Part shown: piece by piece, positions 1-9,235 of the stretch
How positions within the stretch are numbered: position 1 is the stretch's first letter
How the letters are laid out: each line of letters opens with the position of its first letter
Source of the DNA: Butyricicoccus intestinisimiae
GTDB lineage: Bacteria; Bacillota; Clostridia; Oscillospirales; Butyricicoccaceae
Length of the DNA stretch: 64,000 nt
Reading direction: 5' to 3'
NCBI RefSeq assembly: GCF_018918345.1
Contig: NZ_JAHLQI010000002.1
Location: 496,001-560,000, forward strand
The notes under the pieces: model-generated
Database searches by the model: none
What the model saw: only the letters and a program-made list of their open reading frames with translations
Told to the model about the DNA's origin: nothing
Translations under genes and position numbers: made by a program

Positions 1-466
1 TCGTCCCGCCGCCAATGTCAATGACCAGCGTGCCTTTGGGGCTGTCCGGATCGACACCGGCACCGGCAGCAGCGGCAACCGGCTGTTCCATCAGATATAC
101 CCGTGACGCGCCCGCCTGCATCCCCGCATCTATGACCGCGCGTTCCTCCAACTCGGACACCAAGGGCGGCACACAGACGAGCAGATTCGGACGCAAAAAA
201 CCGCCGCATCCGGCGCGCTTTAAGAATATTTTCGTCATGGCTCCGGCAATCGAACAATCGGTAATCACGCCGCCGCGCACCGGACGCACAGCCAGCAAAT
301 CCTCCGGTGTTCTGCCCAACATATCCCGCGCTTTTTGTCCCGCGCCGACAACACTTCCGGAGCTTCTTCGCATCGCCACCACCGACGGCTCGCGCAGCAC
401 AATTCCCTTTCCCTCTCGATACAGCAAAACCGACGATGTACCCAAATCCATCGCATAATCAAACAT
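1..466 (-). CDS. mreB: MreB/Mbl-family rod-shape actin homologue, 3' part missing
   Basis: Bacterial actin that polymerises under the membrane and guides lateral cell-wall synthesis. The reading frame opens at ATG 466..464 and stays open to the window edge for 155 codons, so the C-terminal half lies outside. Visible actin-fold motifs are the first phosphate loop DLGTSS (residues 7-12), the segment EPSVVAM shortly after it, and DIGGGT at 150-155. The N-terminal half is more diverged from textbook MreB than the ribosomal proteins here are from theirs, so Mbl or another MreB paralogue is equally possible. It lies about 100 bp downstream of comF on the same strand and may share its transcript. 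Confidence 0.85.
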   Translation of the reverse strand, partial: MFDYAMDLGTSSVLLYREGKGIVLREPSVVAMRRSSGSVVGAGQKARDMLGRTPEDLLAVRPVRGGVITDCSIAGAMTKIFLKRAGCGGFLRPNLLVCVPPLVSELEERAVIDAGMQAGASRVYLMEQPVAAAAGAGVDPDSPKGTLVIDIGGGT

Positions 467-567
467 CCTGTGTTCCTCGCTTTCTGATTCCGAACGGCTA
501 TATCAAAGTATATGCCTGTCCGGTATGCGATGATACACAGGATGTTTATTTTTTGTTCGACAAATAT

Positions 568-1197
568 TCAGGCTTTTGCCGCGGCAAGAACCCAAATTTT
601 CTCCGGCTTTTTCTCGCGCAGCAATTGTGCGCAGTGGCTGACCGTGGCGCCGGTCGTGACAATATCATCAACCAGCAAAATGCGCTGACCGGCGAGCTCT
701 CCCACATCTTTTCTGCGCACAAACGAGCGGGCTGCATTTTCCTGCCGCTGCGCGGCGGACAGCCGTGCTTGCTTGTGCGAGCGCAGCTTGCGTTGGAGCA
801 TTGGAACATACGGAACGCCCCACATCTCTGAGAGATACTTGGCAAATTCCTCGCTCTGATTGAATCCGCGCCGAAATTTGTGCCAGCCATGCATCGGCAC
901 ACAGGTAATCACATCCGGCAGCGGCATCTGATGCCAATCCCACGCCTGTGCCATCAGCTCCGCAATCGGGTACAGGCGATATGGCTCATGCGCATATTTT
1001 ATGTGCAGCAGGGCGGCGCGATAGCTGCCGCGGTATTGCGCCGCACAAACCAGATCACTGACATATTCCGGCGGATAACAGGTCAGCGTCTGCATCTCTG
1101 TCTCGATTTGCGCACGGCATGCTTTGCACAGCCCGCGTGCCTGTTCCGAAATCGTCTGTCCGCACAAAATACAATGGGTGGGAAACAGCAGTGACAT
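568..1197 (-). CDS. comF: ComF family protein (phosphoribosyltransferase-like)
   Basis: 209 aa, the normal length for ComF/ComFC/GntX proteins. The N-terminus has a CxxC pair (CILC, residues 9-12) and a second pair (CKAC) about 12 residues later, the zinc-binding site of the family. The C-terminal half has the PRPP-binding loop ILLVDDIVTTGAT. In naturally competent bacteria ComFC is needed for DNA uptake or handling; its role in non-competent Clostridia is unclear. The start lies 3 bases beyond the recD2 stop, and its ribosome site (GAGGAGGAA) is made of the last recD2 codons, so the two genes are translationally coupled. Confidence 0.9.
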   Translation of the reverse strand: MSLLFPTHCILCGQTISEQARGLCKACRAQIETEMQTLTCYPPEYVSDLVCAAQYRGSYRAALLHIKYAHEPYRLYPIAELMAQAWDWHQMPLPDVITCVPMHGWHKFRRGFNQSEEFAKYLSEMWGVPYVPMLQRKLRSHKQARLSAAQRQENAARSFVRRKDVGELAGQRILLVDDIVTTGATVSHCAQLLREKKPEKIWVLAAAKA

Positions 1198-1200
1198 CGC

Positions 1201-3465
1201 TTATTCCTCCTCCATGCGTGTCTGCGCGTCCTCCGGCATCTGCCGAATGAGCCGCGCACGCAGGGCACTATACCGCCGATTGCGCGTATTGGTGTGCACC
1301 ATGGTTTCTGCCACATCCGAATCTCCGACGAGCACAAGCAGCTTCTTTGCACGCGTAATCGCCGTGTACAGAATATTTCGCGTCAGCAGACGCCTGCCGA
1401 TGCCCGCGGGCAGAGCGACAATGACCGCATCAAATTCACTGCCCTGCGATTTGTGTACCGTCATAGCATAGGCAAGCTCCAATTCACCGAGCATATCAAA
1501 CGTATAGTGTGCGAGCTTGTCATCAAACTGCACGCAGAGATTTTCATCGCGCAGAGAAATACCAACAATTTTTCCGACATCTCCGTTAAACATGCCGGTT
1601 CCTTCTTCCTCCGGATCGTGCTCTTTTTCCCACACAATGTCATAGTTATTGCGCACCTGCATGACGCGGTCTCCCAAGCGGAAAATCGTGTCTCCATATC
1701 GTTTTTCCGGCTTGCACGCATCCGGCGGATTGAGTGCGTCCTGCAGCATCCGGTTGAGCTGCTGGGTGCCTGCTGCCTGTCGGCGGGACGGAGTCAGCAC
1801 TTGAATCTGCTCGGGAGAAAATCCATAGTAATCCGGCAGACGCTTGCGGCACAAATCCACGACCGTCTGCATGACGTCCTCCGCGCTGTGCTTGCGCATA
1901 ATGAAGAAATCCCCATCGCGCCCGCCGCTGACCGGCATTTCTCCGCGGTTAATCGCGTGTGCATTGCGGACAATGGCGCTCTCCTGTGCCTGACGGAAAA
2001 TCTCGTCCAATTCAACCGTATGAATGCGTTCCGAACTGATACAGTCGCGCAGAAAATTACCCGGGCCGACCGGCGGCAGCTGATCCGCGTCCCCGACCAG
2101 AATCAGACGCGTCTCCGGCGGCATCGCCTCCAGCAGTGCCTGCATCAGCACAATATCTATCATGGATACCTCATCCAGAATGACAACATCGCATTCCAGC
2201 GGGTTCATCTGATTGCGGGCAAAGACTGCCTTGCCCTCTCCGTTTCGATATCCGGATTCCAACAATCTATGGATGGTCTTGGCTTCGCGGTCACACAGCT
2301 CACTGAGGCGCTTGGCGGCGCGTCCTGTCGGTGCTGCGAGCACAACATCCAATCCCACGGCATCATAAAAATCCAGCATGCCGCGAACCGTTGTCGTTTT
2401 ACCGGTACCCGGACCGCCGGTCAAAATCACCAAGCCATAGCGCGCTGCCCACTCAATGGCCTGCCGCTGGCGCGGCGCATAGACCACCGCACTGTTTTCC
2501 TCCAGTGTGGCGAGCAGCTCCTGTAAATTGAAATCATACTGATATTCCGTGTCAGAAAGCTCGGTCAAATAATCCGCGACAAAAACCTCCGCTTCGTGCA
2601 TCGGATTCAAATACACCGCATCGCGGCGGCAAATATATTCACAAATCAATCTGCCATTGTCCTGCAGCTCGGCGAAATTATGCTCGAGCAGCGATTGCTC
2701 CGGCAGATAGCCATCTTCATCCTGCAATAGCTGCGCCGCTGTGGCAAGCAGCTTTTCTTTTGGAATAAATGTATGCCCGTTGTTCAAATTGAATTGCAGC
2801 GTGTATAAAATGCCCGCCTGCACCCGTTCCTCGGCGTCCCACGGCATACCCTGAGACAATGCCAGATCATCTGCCTGCTGAAAATCGACAGCAAATTCCT
2901 CGCTGCACAGCAAATAGGGATTGTCCAGCACATGATCAATGGCACTGTCCTTAAATCGCTTATACAATTGTGCGGCAAGCTGCGGCGGCAGCTGATTTTC
3001 CATCAAAAATTCCATCAGGCGGCGCATGGACGTCTGCTGACGGAATTGTTCGCCGATTTGCTCCGCCTTGCGCGCTGTGATGCCTGAAATATTGGACAGA
3101 CGTTCCGGCTCGTTCGCCATGACGGCAAAGGTTTCTTCTCCAAAGCGGTCTGCGATTTTTTTTGCCAATTTGGGGCCGATTCCCTTGATAATACCGGAGG
3201 ACAGATAATCTGCGATGCCCTTGACTGTCGCAGGCATACGCCGTTCAAAATATTCCGTCAAAAACTGTTCGCCATATGACGCATGGGTTGTCCAATGACC
3301 GGTCAGCATCAGCTCCTCGCCCAAGCAAATCTGCGGCATCGTGCCGACAGCCGTGACTTCTTCGCCGTCCTCTTCGACGAGCCGGATGACCGCATAGCCG
3401 TTGTCCTCGTTCTGATAGATGACGGCCTCCACGGTTCCGCTGATGCTTTGCAGTTCGTTTTCCAT
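1201..3465 (-). CDS. recD2: RecD2 family ATP-dependent DNA helicase
   Basis: 754 aa SF1B 5'-3' helicase of the RecD2 (YrrC) type, which acts without RecBC. The N-terminal region contains the helix-hairpin-helix tract (GIGPKLAKKIADRFG, about residues 95-110) typical of RecD2. Walker A GGPGTGKTTT is near residue 350, Walker B VVILDEVSM near 430, and the C-terminal UvrD_C-like motif AMTVHKSQGSEFD near 670. The ATG at 3465 follows a strong GAGGAGG site. A sigma-A promoter lies just upstream (3507-3535), and comF follows directly. Confidence 0.95.
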   Translation of the reverse strand: MENELQSISGTVEAVIYQNEDNGYAVIRLVEEDGEEVTAVGTMPQICLGEELMLTGHWTTHASYGEQFLTEYFERRMPATVKGIADYLSSGIIKGIGPKLAKKIADRFGEETFAVMANEPERLSNISGITARKAEQIGEQFRQQTSMRRLMEFLMENQLPPQLAAQLYKRFKDSAIDHVLDNPYLLCSEEFAVDFQQADDLALSQGMPWDAEERVQAGILYTLQFNLNNGHTFIPKEKLLATAAQLLQDEDGYLPEQSLLEHNFAELQDNGRLICEYICRRDAVYLNPMHEAEVFVADYLTELSDTEYQYDFNLQELLATLEENSAVVYAPRQRQAIEWAARYGLVILTGGPGTGKTTTVRGMLDFYDAVGLDVVLAAPTGRAAKRLSELCDREAKTIHRLLESGYRNGEGKAVFARNQMNPLECDVVILDEVSMIDIVLMQALLEAMPPETRLILVGDADQLPPVGPGNFLRDCISSERIHTVELDEIFRQAQESAIVRNAHAINRGEMPVSGGRDGDFFIMRKHSAEDVMQTVVDLCRKRLPDYYGFSPEQIQVLTPSRRQAAGTQQLNRMLQDALNPPDACKPEKRYGDTIFRLGDRVMQVRNNYDIVWEKEHDPEEEGTGMFNGDVGKIVGISLRDENLCVQFDDKLAHYTFDMLGELELAYAMTVHKSQGSEFDAVIVALPAGIGRRLLTRNILYTAITRAKKLLVLVGDSDVAETMVHTNTRNRRYSALRARLIRQMPEDAQTRMEEE

Positions 3466-3506
3466 ATGCCTTCCTCCTCTCTCGTCCTGTTTTATATGCT
3501 TTCCGT

Positions 3507-3535
3507 ATTATAACACAACTGTTTTCCGAACGCAA
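3507..3535 (-). promoter_or_regulatory. Promoter of recD2-comF
   Basis: On the minus strand the -35 is TTGCGT (3535-3530), the spacer 17 bases and the -10 is TATAAT (3512-3507). It sits about 40 bases before the recD2 start and overlaps the T-tract of the tuf terminator. Confidence 0.65.
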
Positions 3536-3566
3536 AAAGTCCCGTCCGGATTTCTCCAGACGGGAC
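3534..3566 (-). terminator. Rho-independent terminator of tuf
   Basis: Inverted repeat 3539-3566 with 12-base arms (GTCCCGTCTGGA / TCCGGACGGGAC in the transcript) followed by TTTTT on the minus strand. Confidence 0.9.
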
Positions 3567-3604
3567 AAAATGCACTTCAATAAGCGATCGAGTGTGTTCC
3601 GAAA

Positions 3605-4807
3605 TTATTCGTAGATCTCGGTAACAACGCCGGAACCAACGGTACGGCCACCCTCACGGATAGCGAAACGCAGGCCCTTCTCGATAGCGATCGGGGTGAT
3701 CAGAGCTACGTCCATATCAACGTTGTCGCCCGGCATGCACATCTCAGTGCCTTCCGGCAGAGTGATAACGCCAGTAACGTCAGTGGTACGGAAGTAGAAC
3801 TGCGGACGGTAGTTGTTGAAGAACGGAGTATGGCGGCCGCCCTCTTCCTTCTTCAGAACGTATACCTGACCCTTGAACTTGGTGTGCGGATGGATGGTGC
3901 CCGGCTTAGCCAGTACCTGACCACGCTCAACCTCGTTCTTCTGGATACCACGCAGCAGGGTGCCGATGTTGTCGCCAGCTTCAGCGTAGTCCAGCAGCTT
4001 GCGGAACATTTCGATACCGGTAATAACGGTCTTGCGCGGAGCGTCCATCAGACCTACGATTTCGACTTCTTCGCCCATTTTGATCTGGCCACGCTCTACA
4101 CGACCGGTAGCAACGGTACCACGACCGGTGATGGAGAATACGTCCTCGACCGGCATCAGGAACGGCTGGTCAGCCTTACGCTCCGGAGTCGGGATGTACT
4201 CGTCAACAGCGTCCATCAGCTCATGGATGCAAGCGTACTCCGGTGCATTCGGATCGGTGGACTCGCACTCCAGAACGCCCAGAGCGGTGCCGCGGATGAT
4301 CGGAACGTCGTCGCCCGGGAAGTCGTAGTCGTTCAGCAGCTCACGGATCTCCATCTCTACCAGATCCAGCAGCTCCTCGTCGTCTACCTGGTCAACCTTG
4401 TTCATGAATACAACGATATACGGTACGCCTACCTGACGAGCCAGCAGGATGTGCTCGCGGGTCTGCGGCATCGGGCCGTCAGCAGAAGATACTACCAGGA
4501 TAGCACCGTCCATCTGAGCAGCGCCAGTGATCATGTTCTTTACATAGTCAGCATGGCCCGGGCAGTCAACGTGAGCGTAGTGACGCTTAGCGGTCTTGTA
4601 CTCTACGTGAGCGGTGTTGATGGTGATGCCGCGCTCCTTCTCTTCCGGAGCCTTATCGATCTCATCATACTTCATAACCTCAGCTTCGCCTTCCAGGCCG
4701 AGAACCTTGGTGATTGCAGCGGTAAGGGTGGTCTTGCCGTGGTCAACGTGGCCGATGGTGCCAATGTTAACATGAGGCAGGTCTCTTACGTACTTTTCCT
4801 TTGCCAT
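3605..4807 (-). CDS. tuf: Elongation factor Tu
   Basis: 400 aa, the usual EF-Tu length. It delivers aminoacyl-tRNA to the ribosomal A site as a GTP complex. G1 GHVDHGKTT (about residues 18-26), the switch I sequence [16 protein letters not shown]3 DCPGHADY and G4 NKVD are all present, and the C-terminus has domains II and III. The start follows a GAAGGAGG ribosome site. It is transcribed from its own promoter (4860-4888) after a hairpin that ends fusA. Confidence 0.99.
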   Translation of the reverse strand: MAKEKYVRDLPHVNIGTIGHVDHGKTTLTAAITKVLGLEGEAEVMKYDEIDKAPEEKERGITINTAHVEYKTAKRHYAHVDCPGHADYVKNMITGAAQMDGAILVVSSADGPMPQTREHILLARQVGVPYIVVFMNKVDQVDDEELLDLVEMEIRELLNDYDFPGDDVPIIRGTALGVLECESTDPNAPEYACIHELMDAVDEYIPTPERKADQPFLMPVEDVFSITGRGTVATGRVERGQIKMGEEVEIVGLMDAPRKTVITGIEMFRKLLDYAEAGDNIGTLLRGIQKNEVERGQVLAKPGTIHPHTKFKGQVYVLKKEEGGRHTPFFNNYRPQFYFRTTDVTGVITLPEGTEMCMPGDNVDMDVALITPIAIEKGLRFAIREGGRTVGSGVVTEIYE

Positions 4808-4859
4808 TGTTGGAATCCTCCTTCAATATAGTTGAACTAGCGTAGTAAAATACAGCTAT

Positions 4860-4888
4860 ATTTTATAATAATACCCACAAAATTGCAA
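4860..4888 (-). promoter_or_regulatory. Promoter of tuf
   Basis: Minus-strand TTGCAA (4888-4883), 17-base spacer, TAAAAT (4865-4860), about 50 bases upstream of the tuf ATG. It explains independent high expression of tuf at the end of the str cluster. Confidence 0.65.
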
Positions 4889-4933
4889 GCATTACCGCAC
4901 AGATTTCACAGAGAAATCTGCAAAATCCGAAAT

Positions 4934-4965
4934 CAGGCTCTCTCTCTCTTGCGAAAGAGAGCCTG
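4934..4965 (-). terminator. Hairpin after fusA
   Basis: Ten-base arms CAGGCTCTCT / AGAGAGCCTG starting 13 bases after the fusA stop. The downstream T content on the minus strand is modest (GATTTCGGATTTT), so it may be a partial terminator that lets some transcription into tuf. Confidence 0.55.
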
Positions 4966-4977
4966 TATTTTTAGAAA

Positions 4978-7062
<2,085 letters not shown>

Positions 7063-7091
7063 GGTATTTCTCCTTTCGTAAAGTCACCCGG

Positions 7092-7111
7092 TTACAGATT
7101 AGTATCTGTAA
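7092..7111 (-). other. Stem-loop over the rpsG stop codon
   Basis: Perfect 8-base arms TTACAGAT / ATCTGTAA around a four-base loop. The rpsG stop lies inside the stem, between rpsG and the fusA ribosome site. No T-tract follows, so termination is unlikely; an mRNA stability or translational-coupling role is possible. Confidence 0.4.
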
Positions 7112-7569
7112 TGAGCAAATGCCTTGTTAGCCTCTGCCATCTTATGGGTATCTTCACGCTTCTTAACAGAACCGCCCAGATTGTTCACTGCATCCATGAT
7201 CTCGCCAGCCAGTCTCTCTGCCATTGTTCTCTCGGAACGAGCACGGGAGTACTTGGTGATCCAGCGCAGACCCAGAGTCTGACGTCTTTCCGGACGAACT
7301 TCCATCGGAACCTGGTAGGTAGCACCGCCGACACGGCGAGCCTTAACTTCCAGGGACGGCATGATGTTATCCATAGCCTCGATAAATACTTCTAACGGAT
7401 CGCGGCCAGACTTCTCCTTCACGATGTCAAAAGCACCGTAAACAACCTTCTGAGCAACACCCTTCTTGCCATCCAGCATGATGGAGTTAATCAGCTTGGT
7501 AACGAGCTGGGAACCGTAGATCGGATCCGCCAGAACTTCTCTCTTGGGAACAAAACCTCTTCTTGGCAC
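7099..7569 (-). CDS. rpsG: 30S ribosomal protein S7
   Basis: The GTG at 7569 is chosen as start because it follows AAGGAGGG at good spacing and gives exactly 156 aa beginning [12 protein letters not shown], the family N-terminus. A longer in-frame ATG at 7587 would add six unrelated residues and lie in the ribosome site. S7 nucleates the 3' domain of 16S rRNA and in E. coli represses its own operon by binding the rpsL-rpsG gap. The gap here is long (190 bases) and structured, so similar control is possible. Confidence 0.97.
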   Translation of the reverse strand: MPRRGFVPKREVLADPIYGSQLVTKLINSIMLDGKKGVAQKVVYGAFDIVKEKSGRDPLEVFIEAMDNIMPSLEVKARRVGGATYQVPMEVRPERRQTLGLRWITKYSRARSERTMAERLAGEIMDAVNNLGGSVKKREDTHKMAEANKAFAHYRY

Positions 7570-7609
7570 GATACTTCCCTCCTTCACAATAATGATTTCA
7601 TAGGTACTT

Positions 7610-7631
7610 CAAAAGCCACCCCTGGCTTTTG
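7610..7631 (-). other. Hairpin in the rpsL-rpsG leader
   Basis: Nine-base perfect arms CAAAAGCCA / TGGCTTTTG with a four-base loop, about 40 bases before the rpsG start. The run after it on the minus strand (AAGTACC) is not T-rich, so it is not a plain terminator; attenuation or an S7-binding site could be proposed. Confidence 0.45.
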
Positions 7632-7651
7632 TCATCGCCTGTCCGAGGTGT

Positions 7652-7671
7652 CTGAAATAAAATCTATTCAA
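7652..7671 (-). repeat. Downstream arm of the inverted repeat enclosing rpsL
   Basis: Twenty bases complementary to 8204-8224 with a single extra base in the other arm. The two arms flank rpsL in the shared transcript, see the matching entry. Confidence 0.7.
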
Positions 7672-7759
7672 ACAACGCTCAGGACAAAGCTTTTTTTGCT
7701 TTGCTGAACTGTGTTCAAGTCAAACGCACGGGTGATGTGTGGGTTTTAGGCTCTTAGGC

Positions 7760-8179
7760 TTACTTGCCTGCCTTCGGACGCTTTGCGCCGTACTTGGAAC
7801 GAGCCTGATTGCGGTTTGCAACGCCCTGGGTATCCAGAGTGCCGCGGATGATGTGGTAACGTACACCCGGAAGGTCCTTGACACGACCGCCGCGTACCAT
7901 TACTACGGAATGCTCCTGCAGGTTGTGGCCGATACCCGGGATGTAAGCGGAAACTTCCATACCGTTGGTCAGCTTAACACGGGCTACCTTACGCAGTGCG
8001 GAGTTCGGCTTCTTCGGAGTCATGGTCTTAACAGTAGTGCATACGCCTCTCTTCTGCGGAGAAGACTGCTTGGTCTCCTTCTTCTTCAGAGAGTTCAGAC
8101 CTACCTGAAGTGCCGGGGCAGTGGACTTGTACTCAGTTTCCTTTCTACCCTTGCGAACGAGCTGGTTAAAGGTTGGCAT
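7760..8179 (-). CDS. rpsL: 30S ribosomal protein S12
   Basis: 139 aa decoding-centre protein. The family segments [12 protein letters not shown]-like ([17 protein letters not shown]), [22 protein letters not shown] and the C-terminal RSKYGAKRP are present, with the basic loop insertion usual in Firmicutes. Lys/Arg positions linked to streptomycin response look wild type. The start follows AAGGAGGTG. Arms of a long inverted repeat lie on both sides of the gene. Confidence 0.98.
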   Translation of the reverse strand: MPTFNQLVRKGRKETEYKSTAPALQVGLNSLKKKETKQSSPQKRGVCTTVKTMTPKKPNSALRKVARVKLTNGMEVSAYIPGIGHNLQEHSVVMVRGGRVKDLPGVRYHIIRGTLDTQGVANRNQARSKYGAKRPKAGK

Positions 8180-8203
8180 TTAACTTGCACCTCCTTCAAA
8201 AGA

Positions 8204-8224
8204 TTGAATAGATTTATATTTCAG
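8204..8224 (-). repeat. Upstream arm of the inverted repeat enclosing rpsL
   Basis: Twenty-one bases that can pair with 7652-7671 over 20 positions with one bulged base. This arm ends 25 bases before the rpsL ATG, immediately ahead of its ribosome site. Confidence 0.7.
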
Positions 8225-8245
8225 CGGGAATTTGTCCCGTTAAAA

Positions 8246-8488
8246 TCAGTCGATAACGGTGACGACTGCTGCGCCGACTGCAATGCCGACCGCGCTTCCA
8301 AGTTCCTTCATTGTCGAAACTTCTGTCACCGGAACATTGTGTGCTTCACACAGTTCATAGATCGGTGCGGTAATCCGACGCTCTGCGTCCGCCGCAATGA
8401 ATGCATGTGTTGCACTGCCGTCACGGATGACTTTTTTTGACTGCTTGACGCCGACGACCTTTGCCGCCGAGGACAGCTGAGAGAGCAT
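8246..8488 (-). CDS. L7Ae/L30e/S12e-type RNA-binding protein (YbxF-like)
   Basis: 80 aa, the size of Bacillus YbxF, a member of the L7Ae family that binds kink-turn RNA. It starts MLSQLSSAAKVVGVKQSKKVI and keeps the family's central ...AFIAADAE... and ...VPVTEV...KELGSAVG segments. It is first in the L7Ae-rpsL-rpsG-fusA unit behind a perfect TTGACA promoter, the position this gene occupies in Bacillus and Clostridium. The ATG follows AAGGAGG. Whether it binds the structured leader regions downstream is unknown. Confidence 0.88.
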   Translation of the reverse strand: MLSQLSSAAKVVGVKQSKKVIRDGSATHAFIAADAERRITAPIYELCEAHNVPVTEVSTMKELGSAVGIAVGAAVVTVID

Positions 8489-8517
8489 AGATATACCTCC
8501 TTATCGCATACCCGTTT

Positions 8518-8546
8518 ATTTTACCCCATAAGTCGCATCCTGTCAA
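8518..8546 (-). promoter_or_regulatory. Promoter of the L7Ae-rpsL-rpsG-fusA operon
   Basis: Minus strand TTGACA (8546-8541), 17-base spacer, TAAAAT (8523-8518), about 30 bases before the L7Ae start. The rest of the gap 8547-8702 shows no gene. Confidence 0.8.
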
Positions 8547-8702
8547 TGCTTTTTTTCCGAATTCTACGAACCTGAAAACAGGATGTCCTTCTTTTCGGAA
8601 TTTATGCGTAATATTGCACAAACGACAAGAAACTTCCTATGAAACGGCAAAATTTTCCGGTTTTTCGCATATGCAGGACACGTTCTCTATTCCTGCATAT
8701 AG

Positions 8703-9101
8703 TTATCGAAAAAGACCCTTCAGATCGTAGAAAAGTCCTTTTTCGTACAGCAATTGATATTTTTTCTGTGCGGATACCGTCGAACGCCGGTAGACCTCTG
8801 CATGATAGTCCTGATATCCCGCAGCCAAAAACGCACAGAGACACACTGCAAGCACCATTGTGCACGCGATTTGCTTTTTCTTCACAGCCTCCGCAATCCA
8901 CAGCCATACGGCATACAGAAGCAGCGCCGCGGCTGTCAGACAAAACAGATACAGGCCATACGTTGCGAACCGGCTGTAATACAACTGTTTTTTGCACGCA
9001 CCGTGCAGCACGGCATCTATGCGCGCGAGATGCACACCGTACAAAATCAGCGCCAGCGCCACGAAAAAGCACGTGTATTTCCAGATTTTCTCGTGTTTCA
9101 T
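8703..9101 (-). CDS. Small membrane protein of unknown function
   Basis: 132 aa from the ATG at 9101, chosen because GAGGGAG lies 8 bases before it; a longer frame to 9170 has no ribosome site. Three hydrophobic segments can be seen (about residues 10-27, 45-68 and 78-97), followed by a basic C-terminal tail. I do not recognise a family. It has its own extended -10 promoter and lies after the rpoC terminator, so it is an independent gene lodged between rpoC and the L7Ae-rpsL unit. Confidence 0.65.
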   Translation of the reverse strand: MKHEKIWKYTCFFVALALILYGVHLARIDAVLHGACKKQLYYSRFATYGLYLFCLTAAALLLYAVWLWIAEAVKKKQIACTMVLAVCLCAFLAAGYQDYHAEVYRRSTVSAQKKYQLLYEKGLFYDLKGLFR

Positions 9102-9141
9102 AACAAAAAACTCCCTCTCGGGGATTGTGTTTACTTGACAC

Positions 9142-9150
9142 AGTATAGCA
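9142..9150 (-). promoter_or_regulatory. Extended -10 promoter for the membrane protein gene
   Basis: TGCTATACT on the minus strand (9150-9142) about 40 bases ahead of the start at 9101; no good -35 is seen. Confidence 0.45.
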
Positions 9151-9182
9151 CACCATACCGAAAATTTCATCTGTGAAAGTTG

Positions 9183-9214
9183 ACAAAAATCCCCTCGGAG
9201 AAATCCGAGGGGAT
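9183..9214 (-). terminator. Terminator of rpoBC
   Basis: Arms ATCCCCTCGGA / TCCGAGGGGAT (9189-9214), four-base loop, then TTTTTG on the minus strand, 21 bases after the rpoC stop. Confidence 0.92.
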
Positions 9215-9235
9215 TTTCATATCTATAAAGATCGT

